A stretch of 64,000 bases of DNA, from positions 124,001-188,000 of the forward strand of contig NZ_BMRC01000008.1 of the NCBI RefSeq assembly GCF_014648435.1, written 5' to 3'. Made by a program: the position numbers and the translations under genes. The stretch comes from Nonomuraea spiralis (GTDB lineage: Bacteria; Actinomycetota; Actinomycetes; Streptosporangiales; Streptosporangiaceae). Shown here one piece after another: positions 23,915 to 32,398 of this stretch. The first letter of the stretch is position 1, and each line of letters begins with the position of its first letter. The notes below the pieces were generated by a model that saw only the letters and a program-made list of their open reading frames with translations, had not been told where the DNA came from and made no database searches.

Positions 23915-24888
23915 AGATTCGCCTGCTCGCAGGCCTGCTCGTTCTCGGCCTCACCGCCGTGGGTTGCGGCGGTGGCGCCAAGGTGGAGACCTCCCCCAGC
24001 GCCGCCGCCCCGGCGGCCGGCACCGGCTCCGGCGCGCCGGCGACGGGCACCGTCAAGATCGCGATCAACCCGTGGGTCGGGTACGAGGCCAGCGCGAACG
24101 TCGTCGCCTACCTGCTGAAGAACGAGCTCAAGTACACCGTCGAGCTGCCCGAGATCAAGGAGCAGGTCGCCTGGGAGGGCTTCGAGACCGGCGACGTGGA
24201 CGTCATCATCGAGAACTGGGGCCACCCGGACCTGAAGAAGAAGTTCATCGACGAGAAGAAGGTCGCGCTCTCGGCGGGCTCAACCGGCAACAAGGGTGTC
24301 ATCGGCTGGTACGTCCCCAAGTGGATGTCCGACAAGTACCCGGACATCACCGACTCCAAGAACCTGAACAAGTACGCCGACCTGTTCAAGACGTCGGAGT
24401 CCGGGGGCAAGGGCCAGCTGCTCGACGGCGACCCCAGCTACGTCACCAACGACGAGGCCCTGGTCAAGAACCTCAAGCTGAACTACAAGGTGGTGACCGG
24501 CGGCAGCGAGGCGGCCCTGCTCAAGGCCGCCGAGCAGGCGCAGGCGCAGAAGAAGGCGTTGTTGTTCTACTTCTGGACGCCCCACTGGCTGTTCGACAAG
24601 GTCGAGCTGACCCGGGTGAACCTGCCCGCGTACAGCGAGGGTTGTGACGCCGACGCCAAGAAGGTCGCCTGCGACTACGCCGAGCTGGACCTCGACAAGA
24701 TCGTCAGCAAGAAGTTCGCCGACACCGGCGGCAAGGCGTACGAGCTGGTCAAGAACTTCAGCTGGACCAACGAGGACCAGAACGCGGTCGCCAACGACAT
24801 GACCAACAACGGCCTGACCGGCGAGCAGGCCGCCAAGAAGTGGGTCGAGGCGAACACCGCCAAGTGGCAGGCCTGGATCCCCAAGTGA
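23911..24888 (+). CDS. Glycine betaine-type substrate-binding lipoprotein, copy 1
   Basis: 325 residues. Signal peptide with lipobox LTAVGC (Cys about 19), a Ser/Ala/Pro linker, then an OpuAC fold. INPWVGYEASANVVAYLL, IIENWGHPDLKKKF, GVIGWYVPKW and YFWTPHWLF carry the tryptophans expected to form the aromatic cage for a quaternary ammonium group. It delivers betaine or a related solute to the fused permease. The ATG overlaps the permease stop. Confidence 0.9.
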   Translation: MKIRLLAGLLVLGLTAVGCGGGAKVETSPSAAAPAAGTGSGAPATGTVKIAINPWVGYEASANVVAYLLKNELKYTVELPEIKEQVAWEGFETGDVDVIIENWGHPDLKKKFIDEKKVALSAGSTGNKGVIGWYVPKWMSDKYPDITDSKNLNKYADLFKTSESGGKGQLLDGDPSYVTNDEALVKNLKLNYKVVTGGSEAALLKAAEQAQAQKKALLFYFWTPHWLFDKVELTRVNLPAYSEGCDADAKKVACDYAELDLDKIVSKKFADTGGKAYELVKNFSWTNEDQNAVANDMTNNGLTGEQAAKKWVEANTAKWQAWIPK

Positions 24889-24902
24889 CCCCTCTTGACC
24901 GC

Positions 24903-24931
24903 GCCCCCTCCGGCCGCCCGCCGGAGGGGGC
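24903..24931 (+). terminator. Hairpin between the two binding-protein genes
   Basis: Perfect 11-bp stem GCCCCCTCCGG / CCGGAGGGGGC with a 7-nt loop, 14 nt after the copy 1 stop and without a T-run. As it lies inside an operon it is more likely an attenuator or mRNA stabiliser that raises copy 1 over downstream genes than a full terminator. Confidence 0.6.
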
Positions 24932-24959
24932 GGGGGAGACGCGGTCGCGGAGACCTCTC

Positions 24960-25895
24960 ATGCGAACCAAGAAGCTCATCGGGCCGCTGCTCGCGGCCCT
25001 GCTCCTGACGGCCTGCTCCGGCGGCACCCCCGAGAGCGGCGCCGCGGGCAAGGGCACGGTCAACATCGACGTGCACGCCTGGGTCGGCTACGAGGCCCAG
25101 GCCGCCGTGCTGGCCTACCTGCTCGAACACGAGCTGGGATACAAGGTCAGCACACGCAAGAACAACGAGAGCGATTCCTGGCGCGATTTCGAAAGCGGCA
25201 AGGTCGATGTGATCGTCGAGAACTGGGGACACAACGATCTGAAGAAGGAGTACATCGAGCAGAAGAAGGTGGCGCTGTCGGCCGGTCTCACCGGCAACAA
25301 AGGGGTGATCGGTTGGTACGTCCCCGAGTGGATGGCCAAGAAATATCCCGACATAACCGACTATCGGAACCTGAATAAGTACGCGCCCCTCTTTAGGACA
25401 GCCAAAACCGGAAATTTGGGTCAGGTGCTCGACGGCGACCCGACATTCGTCACCAACGACGAGGTTCTCATCAAGAATCTCGGCCTCGATTACAAGGTCG
25501 TCTACTCGGGCAGCGAGGACGCGCTGATCAGGGCCGCACAGTCCGCGACGAAGAACCGTACGCCCCTGCTCATGTATTTCTACGAGCCGCAATGGTTGTT
25601 CACCAGGGTCAAGCTGGTCAAGGTCAACCTGCCCGCGTACGCGATCGGGTGCGACAACGTGCCCGCCAAGGTCGCCTGCGACTACCCGCCGTACCTGCTG
25701 GACAAGATCGTCAGCCGGCGGTTCGCCGAGCGCGGCGGGAAGGCGTACGAGCTGGTGCGCAACTTCACCTGGACCAATGACAACCAGAACGCCGTGGCCA
25801 GCAACATGATCAACGGGAAGAAGTCCGCCGAGCAGGCCGCCCGGCAGTGGGTGGAGGAGAACAAGATCGTGTGGAAGGACTGGATTCCGCGTTGA
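24960..25895 (+). CDS. Glycine betaine-type substrate-binding lipoprotein, copy 2
   Basis: 311 residues from the ATG at 24960, with lipobox LLTAC and an OpuAC fold (HAWVGYEAQAAVLAYLL, IVENWGHNDLKKEY, GVIGWYVPEW, MYFYEPQWLF). It is a paralogue of copy 1, aligning over nearly the full length; the aromatic-cage Trp positions are kept. The central part (about 25130-25420) has more AT-ending codons than neighbouring genes, a mild sign of separate history. Two binding proteins feeding one transporter would widen or tune substrate range (for example betaine versus choline or carnitine). Confidence 0.88.
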   Translation: MRTKKLIGPLLAALLLTACSGGTPESGAAGKGTVNIDVHAWVGYEAQAAVLAYLLEHELGYKVSTRKNNESDSWRDFESGKVDVIVENWGHNDLKKEYIEQKKVALSAGLTGNKGVIGWYVPEWMAKKYPDITDYRNLNKYAPLFRTAKTGNLGQVLDGDPTFVTNDEVLIKNLGLDYKVVYSGSEDALIRAAQSATKNRTPLLMYFYEPQWLFTRVKLVKVNLPAYAIGCDNVPAKVACDYPPYLLDKIVSRRFAERGGKAYELVRNFTWTNDNQNAVASNMINGKKSAEQAARQWVEENKIVWKDWIPR

Positions 25896-27514
25896 GCTTC
25901 GACTTCGTCATCGTGGGCGGCGGCTCGGCCGGCTGTGCCCTGGCCAACCGGCTGAGCGCCGATCCGTCGGTGTCCGTGCTGGTGCTGGAGGCGGGCCGCC
26001 CTGACCACCTCTGGGACGTCTTCATCCACATGCCGGCCGCGCTGATGTTCCCCATCGGCAGCCGCTTCTACGACTGGAAGTACGAGTCCGAGCCCGAGCC
26101 GCACATGAACGGCCGGCGCATCTACCACGCGCGCGGCAAGGTCCTGGGCGGCTCCAGCAGCATCAACGGGATGATCTTCCAGCGCGGCAACCCCCTCGAC
26201 TACGAACGCTGGGCCGCCGACCCCGGCATGGAGCACTGGGACTACGCGCACTGCCTGCCGTACTTCCGGCGCATGGAGAACTGCCTGGCCGACCCGGGCT
26301 CGCCCTTCCGCGGCGACGACGGCCCGCTGAAGCTGGAACGCGGCCCGGCCCGCGGCCCGCTGTTCGAGGCGTTCTTCGAGGCCGTCCAGCAGGCCGGCCA
26401 CCCCCTCACCGACGACGTGAACGGCTACCGCCAGGAGGGATTCGCGGCCTTCGACCGCAACATCCACCGGGGCCGCCGGCTCAGCGCCGCCCGCGCCTAC
26501 CTGCATCCCGTACGCCGCCGTCCCAACCTCACGGTCAGGACGCGGGCCCACGTGGAGAAGGTGCTCTTCGAGGGCACGCGGGCGGTGGGCGTGCAGTGCG
26601 GCGGCGAGCGCATCGAGGCCCGCGAGGTCATCCTGTGCGGCGGCGCGATCAACAGCCCCCAGCTCCTCCAGCTCTCCGGCGTCGGCCCGAAGGCGGTGCT
26701 GGAATCGGCGGGCGTCAAGGTGGTGCACGACCTGCCGGGCGTCGGCGAGAACCTCCAGGACCACCTGGAGGTCTACGTCCAGCACGCCTGCACCCGGCCG
26801 GTCTCGCAGCAGCCCTCGCTGGCGATGTGGCGGCGGCCGTTCATCGGCGCCGACTGGCTGTTCCTGCGCCGCGGTCCAGGGGCCACCAACCACTTCGAGG
26901 CGGGCGGGTTCATCCGCTCGAACGACGAGGTGGCCTACCCGAACCTGATGTTCCACTTCCTGCCGATCGCCGTGCGCTACGACGGCTCGGCCCCGGCCGG
27001 CGGCCACGGCTACCAGGTGCACATCGGCCCGATGTACTCCGACGCCCGGGGCTCGGTGCGTATCACGTCGGCCGACCCCCGCGACAAGCCCGCCCTCCGC
27101 TTCAACTACCTCTCGACCGAGCAGGACCGCCGCGAGTGGGTGGAGGCCATCAGGCACGCCCGCGCCATCCTGTCCCAGCCCGCCTGGTCCGGCCTCGACG
27201 GCGGCGAGCTGTCCCCCGGCCCGGACGTCCAGACTGACGAGGAGATCCTGGCCTGGGTCGCCAAGGACGGCGAGACGGCACTCCATCCGTCGTGCACCTG
27301 CAAGATGGGCGTGGACGAGACGGCCGTCGTGGACCCCGCCACCATGCGCGTGCACGGCCTGGACGGCCTGCGCGTCGTGGACGCCTCCGCCATGCCGTAC
27401 GTCACCAACGGCAACATCTACGCCCCGGTCATGATGCTCGCCGAGAAGTCCGCCGACCTCGTCCTCGGCAACACCCCCCTCCCGCCCGACCCGGTGGACT
27501 TCCACCGCGCCTGA
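25892..27514 (+). CDS. GMC-family FAD oxidoreductase, choline dehydrogenase-like
   Basis: 540 residues from a proposed TTG start at 25892 that overlaps the copy 2 stop (TTGA); the product then begins directly with the FAD fold (FDFVIVGGGSAGCALANRLS, in part). GMC signatures follow: GKVLGGSSSINGM near 85, RGNPLDYERW, a second signature GGAINSPQLLQLSGVGP near 250, and the catalytic pair His in ALHPSCTCKMG and Asn in NGNIYAP near the C-terminus. The BetA-like text and position at the end of a betaine uptake operon suggest oxidation of choline to betaine aldehyde. No betaine-aldehyde dehydrogenase is adjacent; the dehydrogenase at 6404-7801 is a remote possibility. Other alcohols remain possible. 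Confidence 0.82.
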   Translation: MSFDFVIVGGGSAGCALANRLSADPSVSVLVLEAGRPDHLWDVFIHMPAALMFPIGSRFYDWKYESEPEPHMNGRRIYHARGKVLGGSSSINGMIFQRGNPLDYERWAADPGMEHWDYAHCLPYFRRMENCLADPGSPFRGDDGPLKLERGPARGPLFEAFFEAVQQAGHPLTDDVNGYRQEGFAAFDRNIHRGRRLSAARAYLHPVRRRPNLTVRTRAHVEKVLFEGTRAVGVQCGGERIEAREVILCGGAINSPQLLQLSGVGPKAVLESAGVKVVHDLPGVGENLQDHLEVYVQHACTRPVSQQPSLAMWRRPFIGADWLFLRRGPGATNHFEAGGFIRSNDEVAYPNLMFHFLPIAVRYDGSAPAGGHGYQVHIGPMYSDARGSVRITSADPRDKPALRFNYLSTEQDRREWVEAIRHARAILSQPAWSGLDGGELSPGPDVQTDEEILAWVAKDGETALHPSCTCKMGVDETAVVDPATMRVHGLDGLRVVDASAMPYVTNGNIYAPVMMLAEKSADLVLGNTPLPPDPVDFHRA

Positions 27515-27521
27515 CCCGGTC

Positions 27522-28310
27522 TCACCGGTCCAGATGCCGGTACCGGCGTACGGACAGGACGAAGAAGACGGCGGTGAGCACGACGGGCCACAGGACGGCC
27601 ATCGGCACGGCGTGCTGGGCCACCCACGACCCGCCGCCCCAGCCCGGGTTGCCGAACAGCTCGCGGGCGGCGGCGACCGTGGAGGAGAGCGGGTTCCACT
27701 CCGAGATCGCGCCCAGCCAGCCGGGCATGGTGGCGGGCGCGACGAAGGCGTTGGACAGGAAGCCGATCGGGAACTCCATCGTCTGGATCGCGACCGCCGC
27801 GCCCGGGTCCCGGGCGAGCAGGCCGAGGTAGACGCCCGCCCACAGCAGGGCGAAGCGCAGCAGCAGGAGCAACGCCACCGCGCCCAGCGCGCCCTGGGCC
27901 GTCGCCGGCCGCCAGCCCACCGCCAGGCCGCAGAGCAGCAGGCCGCCCAGGATCAGGACCGAGTTGAGCAGGTCGGCGACCGCCCGGCCGATCAGCACGC
28001 CCGACGGCGCCATGGGCATCGAGCGGAAGCGGTCGGTGACGCCCTTGGAGACGTCCGTGGACACGGCGATCATGGTGGAGCTCAGGCCGAAGAGCATCGT
28101 CATGCCGTACATGCCGGGCATGAGGAAGGCGAAGTAGTCCGCCCCCGCGGGCACCTCGACCGCGCCGCCGAACAGGTAGCCGAACGCCAGGGTGATCACC
28201 ACGGGGAAGAGCACCCCGAAGAGCACCGTCATGGGCTGGTTGGCCCAGTGGATCAGGTCGCGGCGGGCGACGGTCCAGCCGTCGGCCAGCGCCCATCTGA
28301 GTGCGGTCAT
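27522..28310 (-). CDS. ABC-2 type exporter permease (DrrB-like)
   Basis: 262 residues with about six transmembrane helices and the ABC-2 family segment GMYGMTMLFGLSSTMIAVSTDVSKGVTDRFRSMPM (in part). It partners the upstream ATPase (4-bp overlap) in a Drr-type drug or lipid exporter. It ends 7 bp from the convergent GMC oxidoreductase gene. Confidence 0.9.
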   Translation of the reverse strand: MTALRWALADGWTVARRDLIHWANQPMTVLFGVLFPVVITLAFGYLFGGAVEVPAGADYFAFLMPGMYGMTMLFGLSSTMIAVSTDVSKGVTDRFRSMPMAPSGVLIGRAVADLLNSVLILGGLLLCGLAVGWRPATAQGALGAVALLLLLRFALLWAGVYLGLLARDPGAAVAIQTMEFPIGFLSNAFVAPATMPGWLGAISEWNPLSSTVAAARELFGNPGWGGGSWVAQHAVPMAVLWPVVLTAVFFVLSVRRYRHLDR

Positions 28311-29245
28311 CGATCGCCTCCCGCGGTCGTCAGGTTCAGGAAGACCTCGTCGAGGGTCGGACGGCGCAGCGCGACGTCCTCGGCCTCGATGCCGGCCGCC
28401 GCCAGCGCGGGCAGGACCCGCGTGAGCGCCGTCACGCGGTCGCCCACGGGCACGCTCACGTGCCGGGTGTCCCGGTCGACCTCGGCGGGCCCCGAGGCCG
28501 TGGCCGAGACGATCACGGCCGCCTCGTCGAGCCTGGCCGCGTCGTGCACGACCACGTCGAGCCGGTCGCCGCCGAGCGTGGACTTCAGCTCGTCCGGCGT
28601 GCCCTCGGCCACCACCCGGCCCGCGTCGATCACCGCGATCCGGTCGGCGAGCCGGTCGGCCTCCTCCAGGTACTGGGTGGTCAGCAACACGGTCGTGCCG
28701 CCCGCCACCAGCTCCCGCACGGCGCTCCAGATCCCGGCGCGGCTGCGCGGGTCGAGGCCCGTGGTGGGCTCGTCGAGGAAGAGCACCGGCGGCGCCAGGA
28801 TCATGCTCGCGGCCAGGTCGAGCCTGCGGCGCAGGCCGCCGGACAGATCCTTGGCTGGGCCGTCGTGCCCGTCCAGGCCGAAGCGTTCCAGCAGCTCGGC
28901 GGCCCTGGCGCGGGCGGCGGACGCGCTCAGGTGGTGGAGCCGGCCGAACAGCTCCAGGTTCTGCGCGCAGGTCAGGATCTCGTCCACGGCCGTCTGCTGG
29001 CCGACCAGGCCGATGGCGGCGCGCACACGCCGGGGCTCGGCCACCACGTCGAACCCGGCCACCTCCGCCCGGCCCTCCGACGGCCGCAACAGCGTGGTGA
29101 GGATGCGGACGGCCGTGGTCTTCCCCGCGCCGTTGGGACCGAGCAGGCCGCAGACCGTGCCGGCGGGCACGTCGAGATCGATGCCGTCCAGGGCTTTCTT
29201 CGAGCCGTACGTCTTACGCAGGCCCTTGGCGAGCACTGCGGACAT
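28307..29245 (-). CDS. ABC exporter ATPase (DrrA-like)
   Basis: 312 residues from the ATG at 29245, preferred over the GTG at 29251 because GGGAGG sits at the right spacing. Walker A GPNGAGKTT, LSGGLRRRLDLAASMILAP, Walker B LFLDEPTTGLDPRSR, then the C-terminal domain typical of DrrA/daunorubicin-resistance ATPases (DEVFLNLT near the end). It drives export together with the downstream permease. Two matching palindromes lie just upstream of the gene and in front of the divergent TetR gene, indicating TetR control. Confidence 0.92.
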   Translation of the reverse strand: MSAVLAKGLRKTYGSKKALDGIDLDVPAGTVCGLLGPNGAGKTTAVRILTTLLRPSEGRAEVAGFDVVAEPRRVRAAIGLVGQQTAVDEILTCAQNLELFGRLHHLSASAARARAAELLERFGLDGHDGPAKDLSGGLRRRLDLAASMILAPPVLFLDEPTTGLDPRSRAGIWSAVRELVAGGTTVLLTTQYLEEADRLADRIAVIDAGRVVAEGTPDELKSTLGGDRLDVVVHDAARLDEAAVIVSATASGPAEVDRDTRHVSVPVGDRVTALTRVLPALAAAGIEAEDVALRRPTLDEVFLNLTTAGGDR

Positions 29246-29264
29246 GGCCACCTCCCAGTCGAAT

Positions 29265-29322
29265 CGTACGGCGTACCGTACAACATACGATTAGAGTTGG
29301 CAACCGTACGGTGTACCGTACG
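29265..29322. promoter_or_regulatory. Twin TetR operator palindromes
   Basis: Two copies of CGTACGG-N4-CCGTAC: 29265-29281 and the perfect CGTACGG-TGTA-CCGTACG at 29305-29322. They are exactly 40 bp apart, about four helical turns, so two dimers would bind the same DNA face. The right copy abuts the tetR start, consistent with autorepression and repression of the exporter. Confidence 0.8.
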
Positions 29323-29325
29323 AGA

Positions 29326-30093
29326 GTGACTGTTGAGTACCCTGGTAAAGGCGACCCGGCGCGCAGCCTGGCGTTGTTGTGGCGGACGAGCGAGCGGGCC
29401 AGCCGCAAGGGCAAGCCCGAGCTGAGCGTCGACCGCATCGTCCGGGCCGCCATCGAGGTGGCCGACGCCGAAGGGCTGCAGGCCCTGTCCATGCGCCGGG
29501 TGGCGGAGAAACTGGGCGTCGGCACGATGTCGCTCTACACGTACGTGCCGGGCAAGCCCGAGCTGCTCGACGTCATGCTCGACACGGTCTACGGCGAGAC
29601 CGCCCGTCCCGACGACGTGCCCGGCGGCTGGCGGGCCCGGCTCGATCTGATCGCCAGGGAGAACTGGGCGCTCTACCTGCGCCACCCGTGGATGCTCCAG
29701 GTGGCGGTGAGCCGCCCGCCCCTCGGCCCCAACGTCACCGCCAAGTACGACTACGAGCTGCGCGCCATCGACGGCATCGGCCTGACCGACCTGGAGATGG
29801 ACTCGGTGATCACGCTGATCACCGGCTTCGTGCACGGCACGGCAAGGGGCGCGGTCGAGGCCGCCCAGGCCGAGAGCGAGACCGGCATGACGGACATGCA
29901 GTGGTGGGCCGCGCACGCGCCCTTCCTCAGCCGGATCAGCGACCCCGCGAGGTTCCCGACGGCCTCGCGGGTCGGCCAGGCGGCCGGGGAGGCGCTGCAG
30001 GCCGCCTACAGCCCCGAGCACGCCTTCGAGTTCGGCCTCCAGCGGGTGCTCGACGGCGTCGAGGTGCTGGTCAACAGCCGGTCATCGGCCTGA
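29326..30093 (+). CDS. TetR-family repressor of the Drr-type exporter
   Basis: About 255 residues from the GTG at 29326; the earlier in-frame GTG at 29311 lies inside the palindrome and is less likely. HTH: IVRAAIEVADAEGLQALSMRRVAEKLGVGTMSLYTYVP (in parts). The long C-terminal domain resembles the TetR_C type found in TetR/AcrR regulators next to drug exporters. It is divergent from the DrrAB-like pair; loss of binding on sensing the exported compound would induce both. It overlaps the convergent marR gene by 12 bp. Confidence 0.9.
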   Translation: MTVEYPGKGDPARSLALLWRTSERASRKGKPELSVDRIVRAAIEVADAEGLQALSMRRVAEKLGVGTMSLYTYVPGKPELLDVMLDTVYGETARPDDVPGGWRARLDLIARENWALYLRHPWMLQVAVSRPPLGPNVTAKYDYELRAIDGIGLTDLEMDSVITLITGFVHGTARGAVEAAQAESETGMTDMQWWAAHAPFLSRISDPARFPTASRVGQAAGEALQAAYSPEHAFEFGLQRVLDGVEVLVNSRSSA

Positions 30094-30534
30094 CAACGCC
30101 TGCTCGTAGGCCAGCAGGGTGCGCACGAACGTGTGCCGTTCCCCCGGTGTCAGCGGCTCCAGCGCGGTCCGCCATGCCGTGGCGCCGTAGCCGAGCCATT
30201 CGGTGATCGCCTCCTGGTGGTCGGGGGCGATGCTGACGATCGTACGGCGCCGGTCGGCGTCGTCCTCGCGGCGTTCCAGGACGCCCTTCCTGCTCAGCTC
30301 GCCCACCATCAGGCTCACCGTCGCCGGCGCCACCTCAAGGCGCCCGGCCAGCTCGTTGACCGTGGTCGGGCCGTCGAACAGCAGGTAGGCCAGCAACGAC
30401 AGGTGCCGGGGTGCCAGCGACAACGACCGCAGCGCCTCGGGCACCTTCAGCCGCTTGGCCCGGCCCACCATGCGCGGCATCAGGAGCAGCAGCGTCCTGA
30501 TGCCTTCGTCCACGCTCAAGCCGTCGGTTGACAT
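30082..30534 (-). CDS. MarR-family transcriptional regulator
   Basis: 150 residues from the ATG at 30534 (frame open to 30597). Winged helix with LSLLAYLLFDGPTTVNELAGRLEVAPATVSLMVGELSRKGVLERREDDADRRRTIV (in parts), the MarR wing DxRR being clear. It is divergent from a hemerythrin-domain gene with a perfect palindrome between them, so it likely controls that gene and itself. Oxidative or nitrosative signals would fit a hemerythrin target, but this is inference. Confidence 0.9.
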   Translation of the reverse strand: MSTDGLSVDEGIRTLLLLMPRMVGRAKRLKVPEALRSLSLAPRHLSLLAYLLFDGPTTVNELAGRLEVAPATVSLMVGELSRKGVLERREDDADRRRTIVSIAPDHQEAITEWLGYGATAWRTALEPLTPGERHTFVRTLLAYEQALSGR

Positions 30535-30559
30535 CACCAATACCTTGCTGTCTAAATTA

Positions 30560-30575
30560 GCTTTGCTTGCAAAGC
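30560..30575. promoter_or_regulatory. MarR operator candidate
   Basis: Perfect inverted repeat GCTTTGC-TT-GCAAAGC in the middle of the 74-bp marR/hemerythrin intergenic region. Size (16 bp) and symmetry match MarR operators. Confidence 0.7.
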
Positions 30576-30608
30576 AAATACGTCGTCGTCTGAGCAAAGG
30601 ATAGTGAC

Positions 30609-31010
30609 ATGGACGAGCGGGTACGGGCTTTCGGGGACGAACTGGTCAAGGTGCACGACTGGTTCAGAGGCGAGCTGGCGAAACTGCGGGCGGGCGGGGA
30701 GGTCGCCGACGACCTTCGGGCACACTGCCTGACGTTCTGCGACGCGCTGAACTTCCACCACTCGGGGGAGGACCGGGTGGCGTTCCCGTACCTGGAGCGG
30801 CTGCGTCCGGAACTGAAAGAGCCCCTCGACCGGCTGCGCGAGGAGCACGAGGTGATCGCGGCGCTGGTCGGGGAGCTGCGCGCGGCCACCGGCCCGGCGG
30901 CGGTCGAACGCGTCGCCGCCGAGCTGGAGGCCCATCTCGACTACGAGGAGAAGGTGCTGGTGCCCGTGCTCAACTCGCTGGAGAGCGTCCCGTGGGCGGT
31001 CGGCGGCTAG
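30609..31010 (+). CDS. Hemerythrin-domain (HHE cation-binding) protein
   Basis: 133 residues, one four-helix HHE domain. Metal-ligand candidates are His in KVHDWF (about 16), His-His in NFHHSGED (about 49-50) with Glu in FPYLE, His in REEHEVI and His in AHLDYEEKVLVP near 112-116. Such proteins bind a di-iron centre and sense or store O2, or handle NO and peroxide. It is monocistronic and divergent from marR. Its end overlaps the convergent cvnD of conservon 3 by 4 bp. Confidence 0.85.
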   Translation: MDERVRAFGDELVKVHDWFRGELAKLRAGGEVADDLRAHCLTFCDALNFHHSGEDRVAFPYLERLRPELKEPLDRLREEHEVIAALVGELRAATGPAAVERVAAELEAHLDYEEKVLVPVLNSLESVPWAVGG

Positions 31011-31585
31011 CGGACGGGGGCCGCGCGCAGGCGTACGACGTGCTCGACGAGCGAGATCAGCGTCGACTTGACCGACTCGCGGTTACGCGCGTCGGTGCGC
31101 ACGATCGGCACGTGCGCCCCCAGGGCCAGCGCCTCGCGCACCTCGTCGTCGGTGTGCATGAACTGCCCGTCCCAGCCGTTGATGCCCACCACGAACGGCA
31201 GCTTGGCCTCTTCGAAGTAGTCGATCGCGGGGAAGCTGTCGGCCAGGCGGCGGGTGTCGAGCAGCACGACCGCGCCGATCGCGCCGCGTACCAGGTCGTC
31301 CCACATGAACCAGAACCGGTGCTGTCCGGGCGTGCCGAACAGGTAGAGGATCAGGTCGCGGTCGAGCGAGAGGCGGCCGAAGTCCATGGCGACCGTCGTG
31401 GTCTGCTTGTTCGGCGTCAACCCGAGGTCGTCGATGCCCGCGGACGCGTCGGTCATCACCGCTTCCGTGGTGAGCGGGAGGATCTCGGACACCGCCCCCA
31501 CGAACGTCGTCTTGCCGACGCCGAAGCCACCGGCGACGACGATCTTCGTCGACGTGAGGCCGGGGCTAGAGCCTGCGAAGTCCAC
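31007..31585 (-). CDS. cvnD: Conservon 3 small GTPase-like protein (CvnD)
   Basis: 192 residues from the GTG at 31585 (frame open further upstream, but this start matches the other copies: VDFAGSSPGLTSTK). P-loop GGFGVGKTT, GTPGQ, NGWDG. Very similar to the conservon 1 copy, with the main differences around residues 48-60 and at the C-terminus. Overlaps cvnC by 20 nt. Confidence 0.93.
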   Translation of the reverse strand: MDFAGSSPGLTSTKIVVAGGFGVGKTTFVGAVSEILPLTTEAVMTDASAGIDDLGLTPNKQTTTVAMDFGRLSLDRDLILYLFGTPGQHRFWFMWDDLVRGAIGAVVLLDTRRLADSFPAIDYFEEAKLPFVVGINGWDGQFMHTDDEVREALALGAHVPIVRTDARNRESVKSTLISLVEHVVRLRAAPVR

Positions 31586-31928
31586 TGAGCACCCTTTCGA
31601 GCATGTTGAGGTCTGGCTGTCCCTGGCTGAGGCGCGGCTGGTGCAGGCGGACAAGTCCTTCGTCTGACATGTCCGCCACGAGCACCCTCGCCACGCCCAG
31701 CGGGACGCGGAGCAGGGCCGAGATCTCGGCGACCGACCGGAACGTCCTGCAGAGCTGCATGATGGCCTCCTGCTCGGGGGTGAGCATGGCCATCTCGTCG
31801 TCCGGGATCGACATCGACGAGATCAGCGTTTCCATCGCGAGGTGATACCGCGGCTCGGAACGACCGCCGGTCACCGCGTAAGGACGGAACAGGGGCTCGT
31901 CGTCCCCGGTCCCGTCACTTCCGTACAC
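31566..31928 (-). CDS. cvnC: Conservon 3 DUF742 protein (CvnC)
   Basis: 120 residues from a GTG. FRPYAVTGGR, FRSVAEISALLRVPLGVARVLVADM and C-terminal LERVLSGLRRL. Short acidic N-terminus. It begins 26 nt after cvnB. Confidence 0.92.
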   Translation of the reverse strand: MYGSDGTGDDEPLFRPYAVTGGRSEPRYHLAMETLISSMSIPDDEMAMLTPEQEAIMQLCRTFRSVAEISALLRVPLGVARVLVADMSDEGLVRLHQPRLSQGQPDLNMLERVLSGLRRL

Positions 31929-31954
31929 GGCCCTCTCCCATCAGTTCCATCACA

Positions 31955-32377
31955 TCACCGGGTCCTCGCGGCCTGGAGCTCCGCGCGCAGGGACGGCGTG
32001 AGCGCCTGTCCCGCCCTGTCTACCAGCAGCGTCATCTGGTACGCCACCAGCCCCATGTCACAATCGGGACCCGCCAGCACCGTGAGCACGGAACCGTCGC
32101 TGATCGCCATGACCAGGAGCAGCCCGCGCTGCATCTCGACGACGGTCTGCGACACCGCGCCGCCCTCGAACACCCGCGACGCGCCCACGGTCAGGCTCAG
32201 CAGACCAGCCGAGACGGCGGCGAGCTGGTCGGCGCGGTCCGGTGGGAAGCCCTCCGAGGCGGCCAGGCACAAGCCGTCCGCCGAGACGACCACGGCGTGC
32301 GCCACCCCCGGCGTGTTGCGCACGAAATCGGTGATCAGCCAGTCGAAGCGGTGTGCCTCATGGCTCAGCGTTGTCAC
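31955..32377 (-). CDS. cvnB: Conservon 3 roadblock/LC7 protein (CvnB)
   Basis: 140 residues (GVAHAVVVSADGLCLAAS, CDMGLVAYQMTLLVDRAGQ). Unlike the other two operons it does not overlap the kinase gene but follows it after 21 nt. Confidence 0.93.
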   Translation of the reverse strand: MTTLSHEAHRFDWLITDFVRNTPGVAHAVVVSADGLCLAASEGFPPDRADQLAAVSAGLLSLTVGASRVFEGGAVSQTVVEMQRGLLLVMAISDGSVLTVLAGPDCDMGLVAYQMTLLVDRAGQALTPSLRAELQAARTR

Positions 32378-32398
32378 GCATCCTCCCCAGCGGGACGC

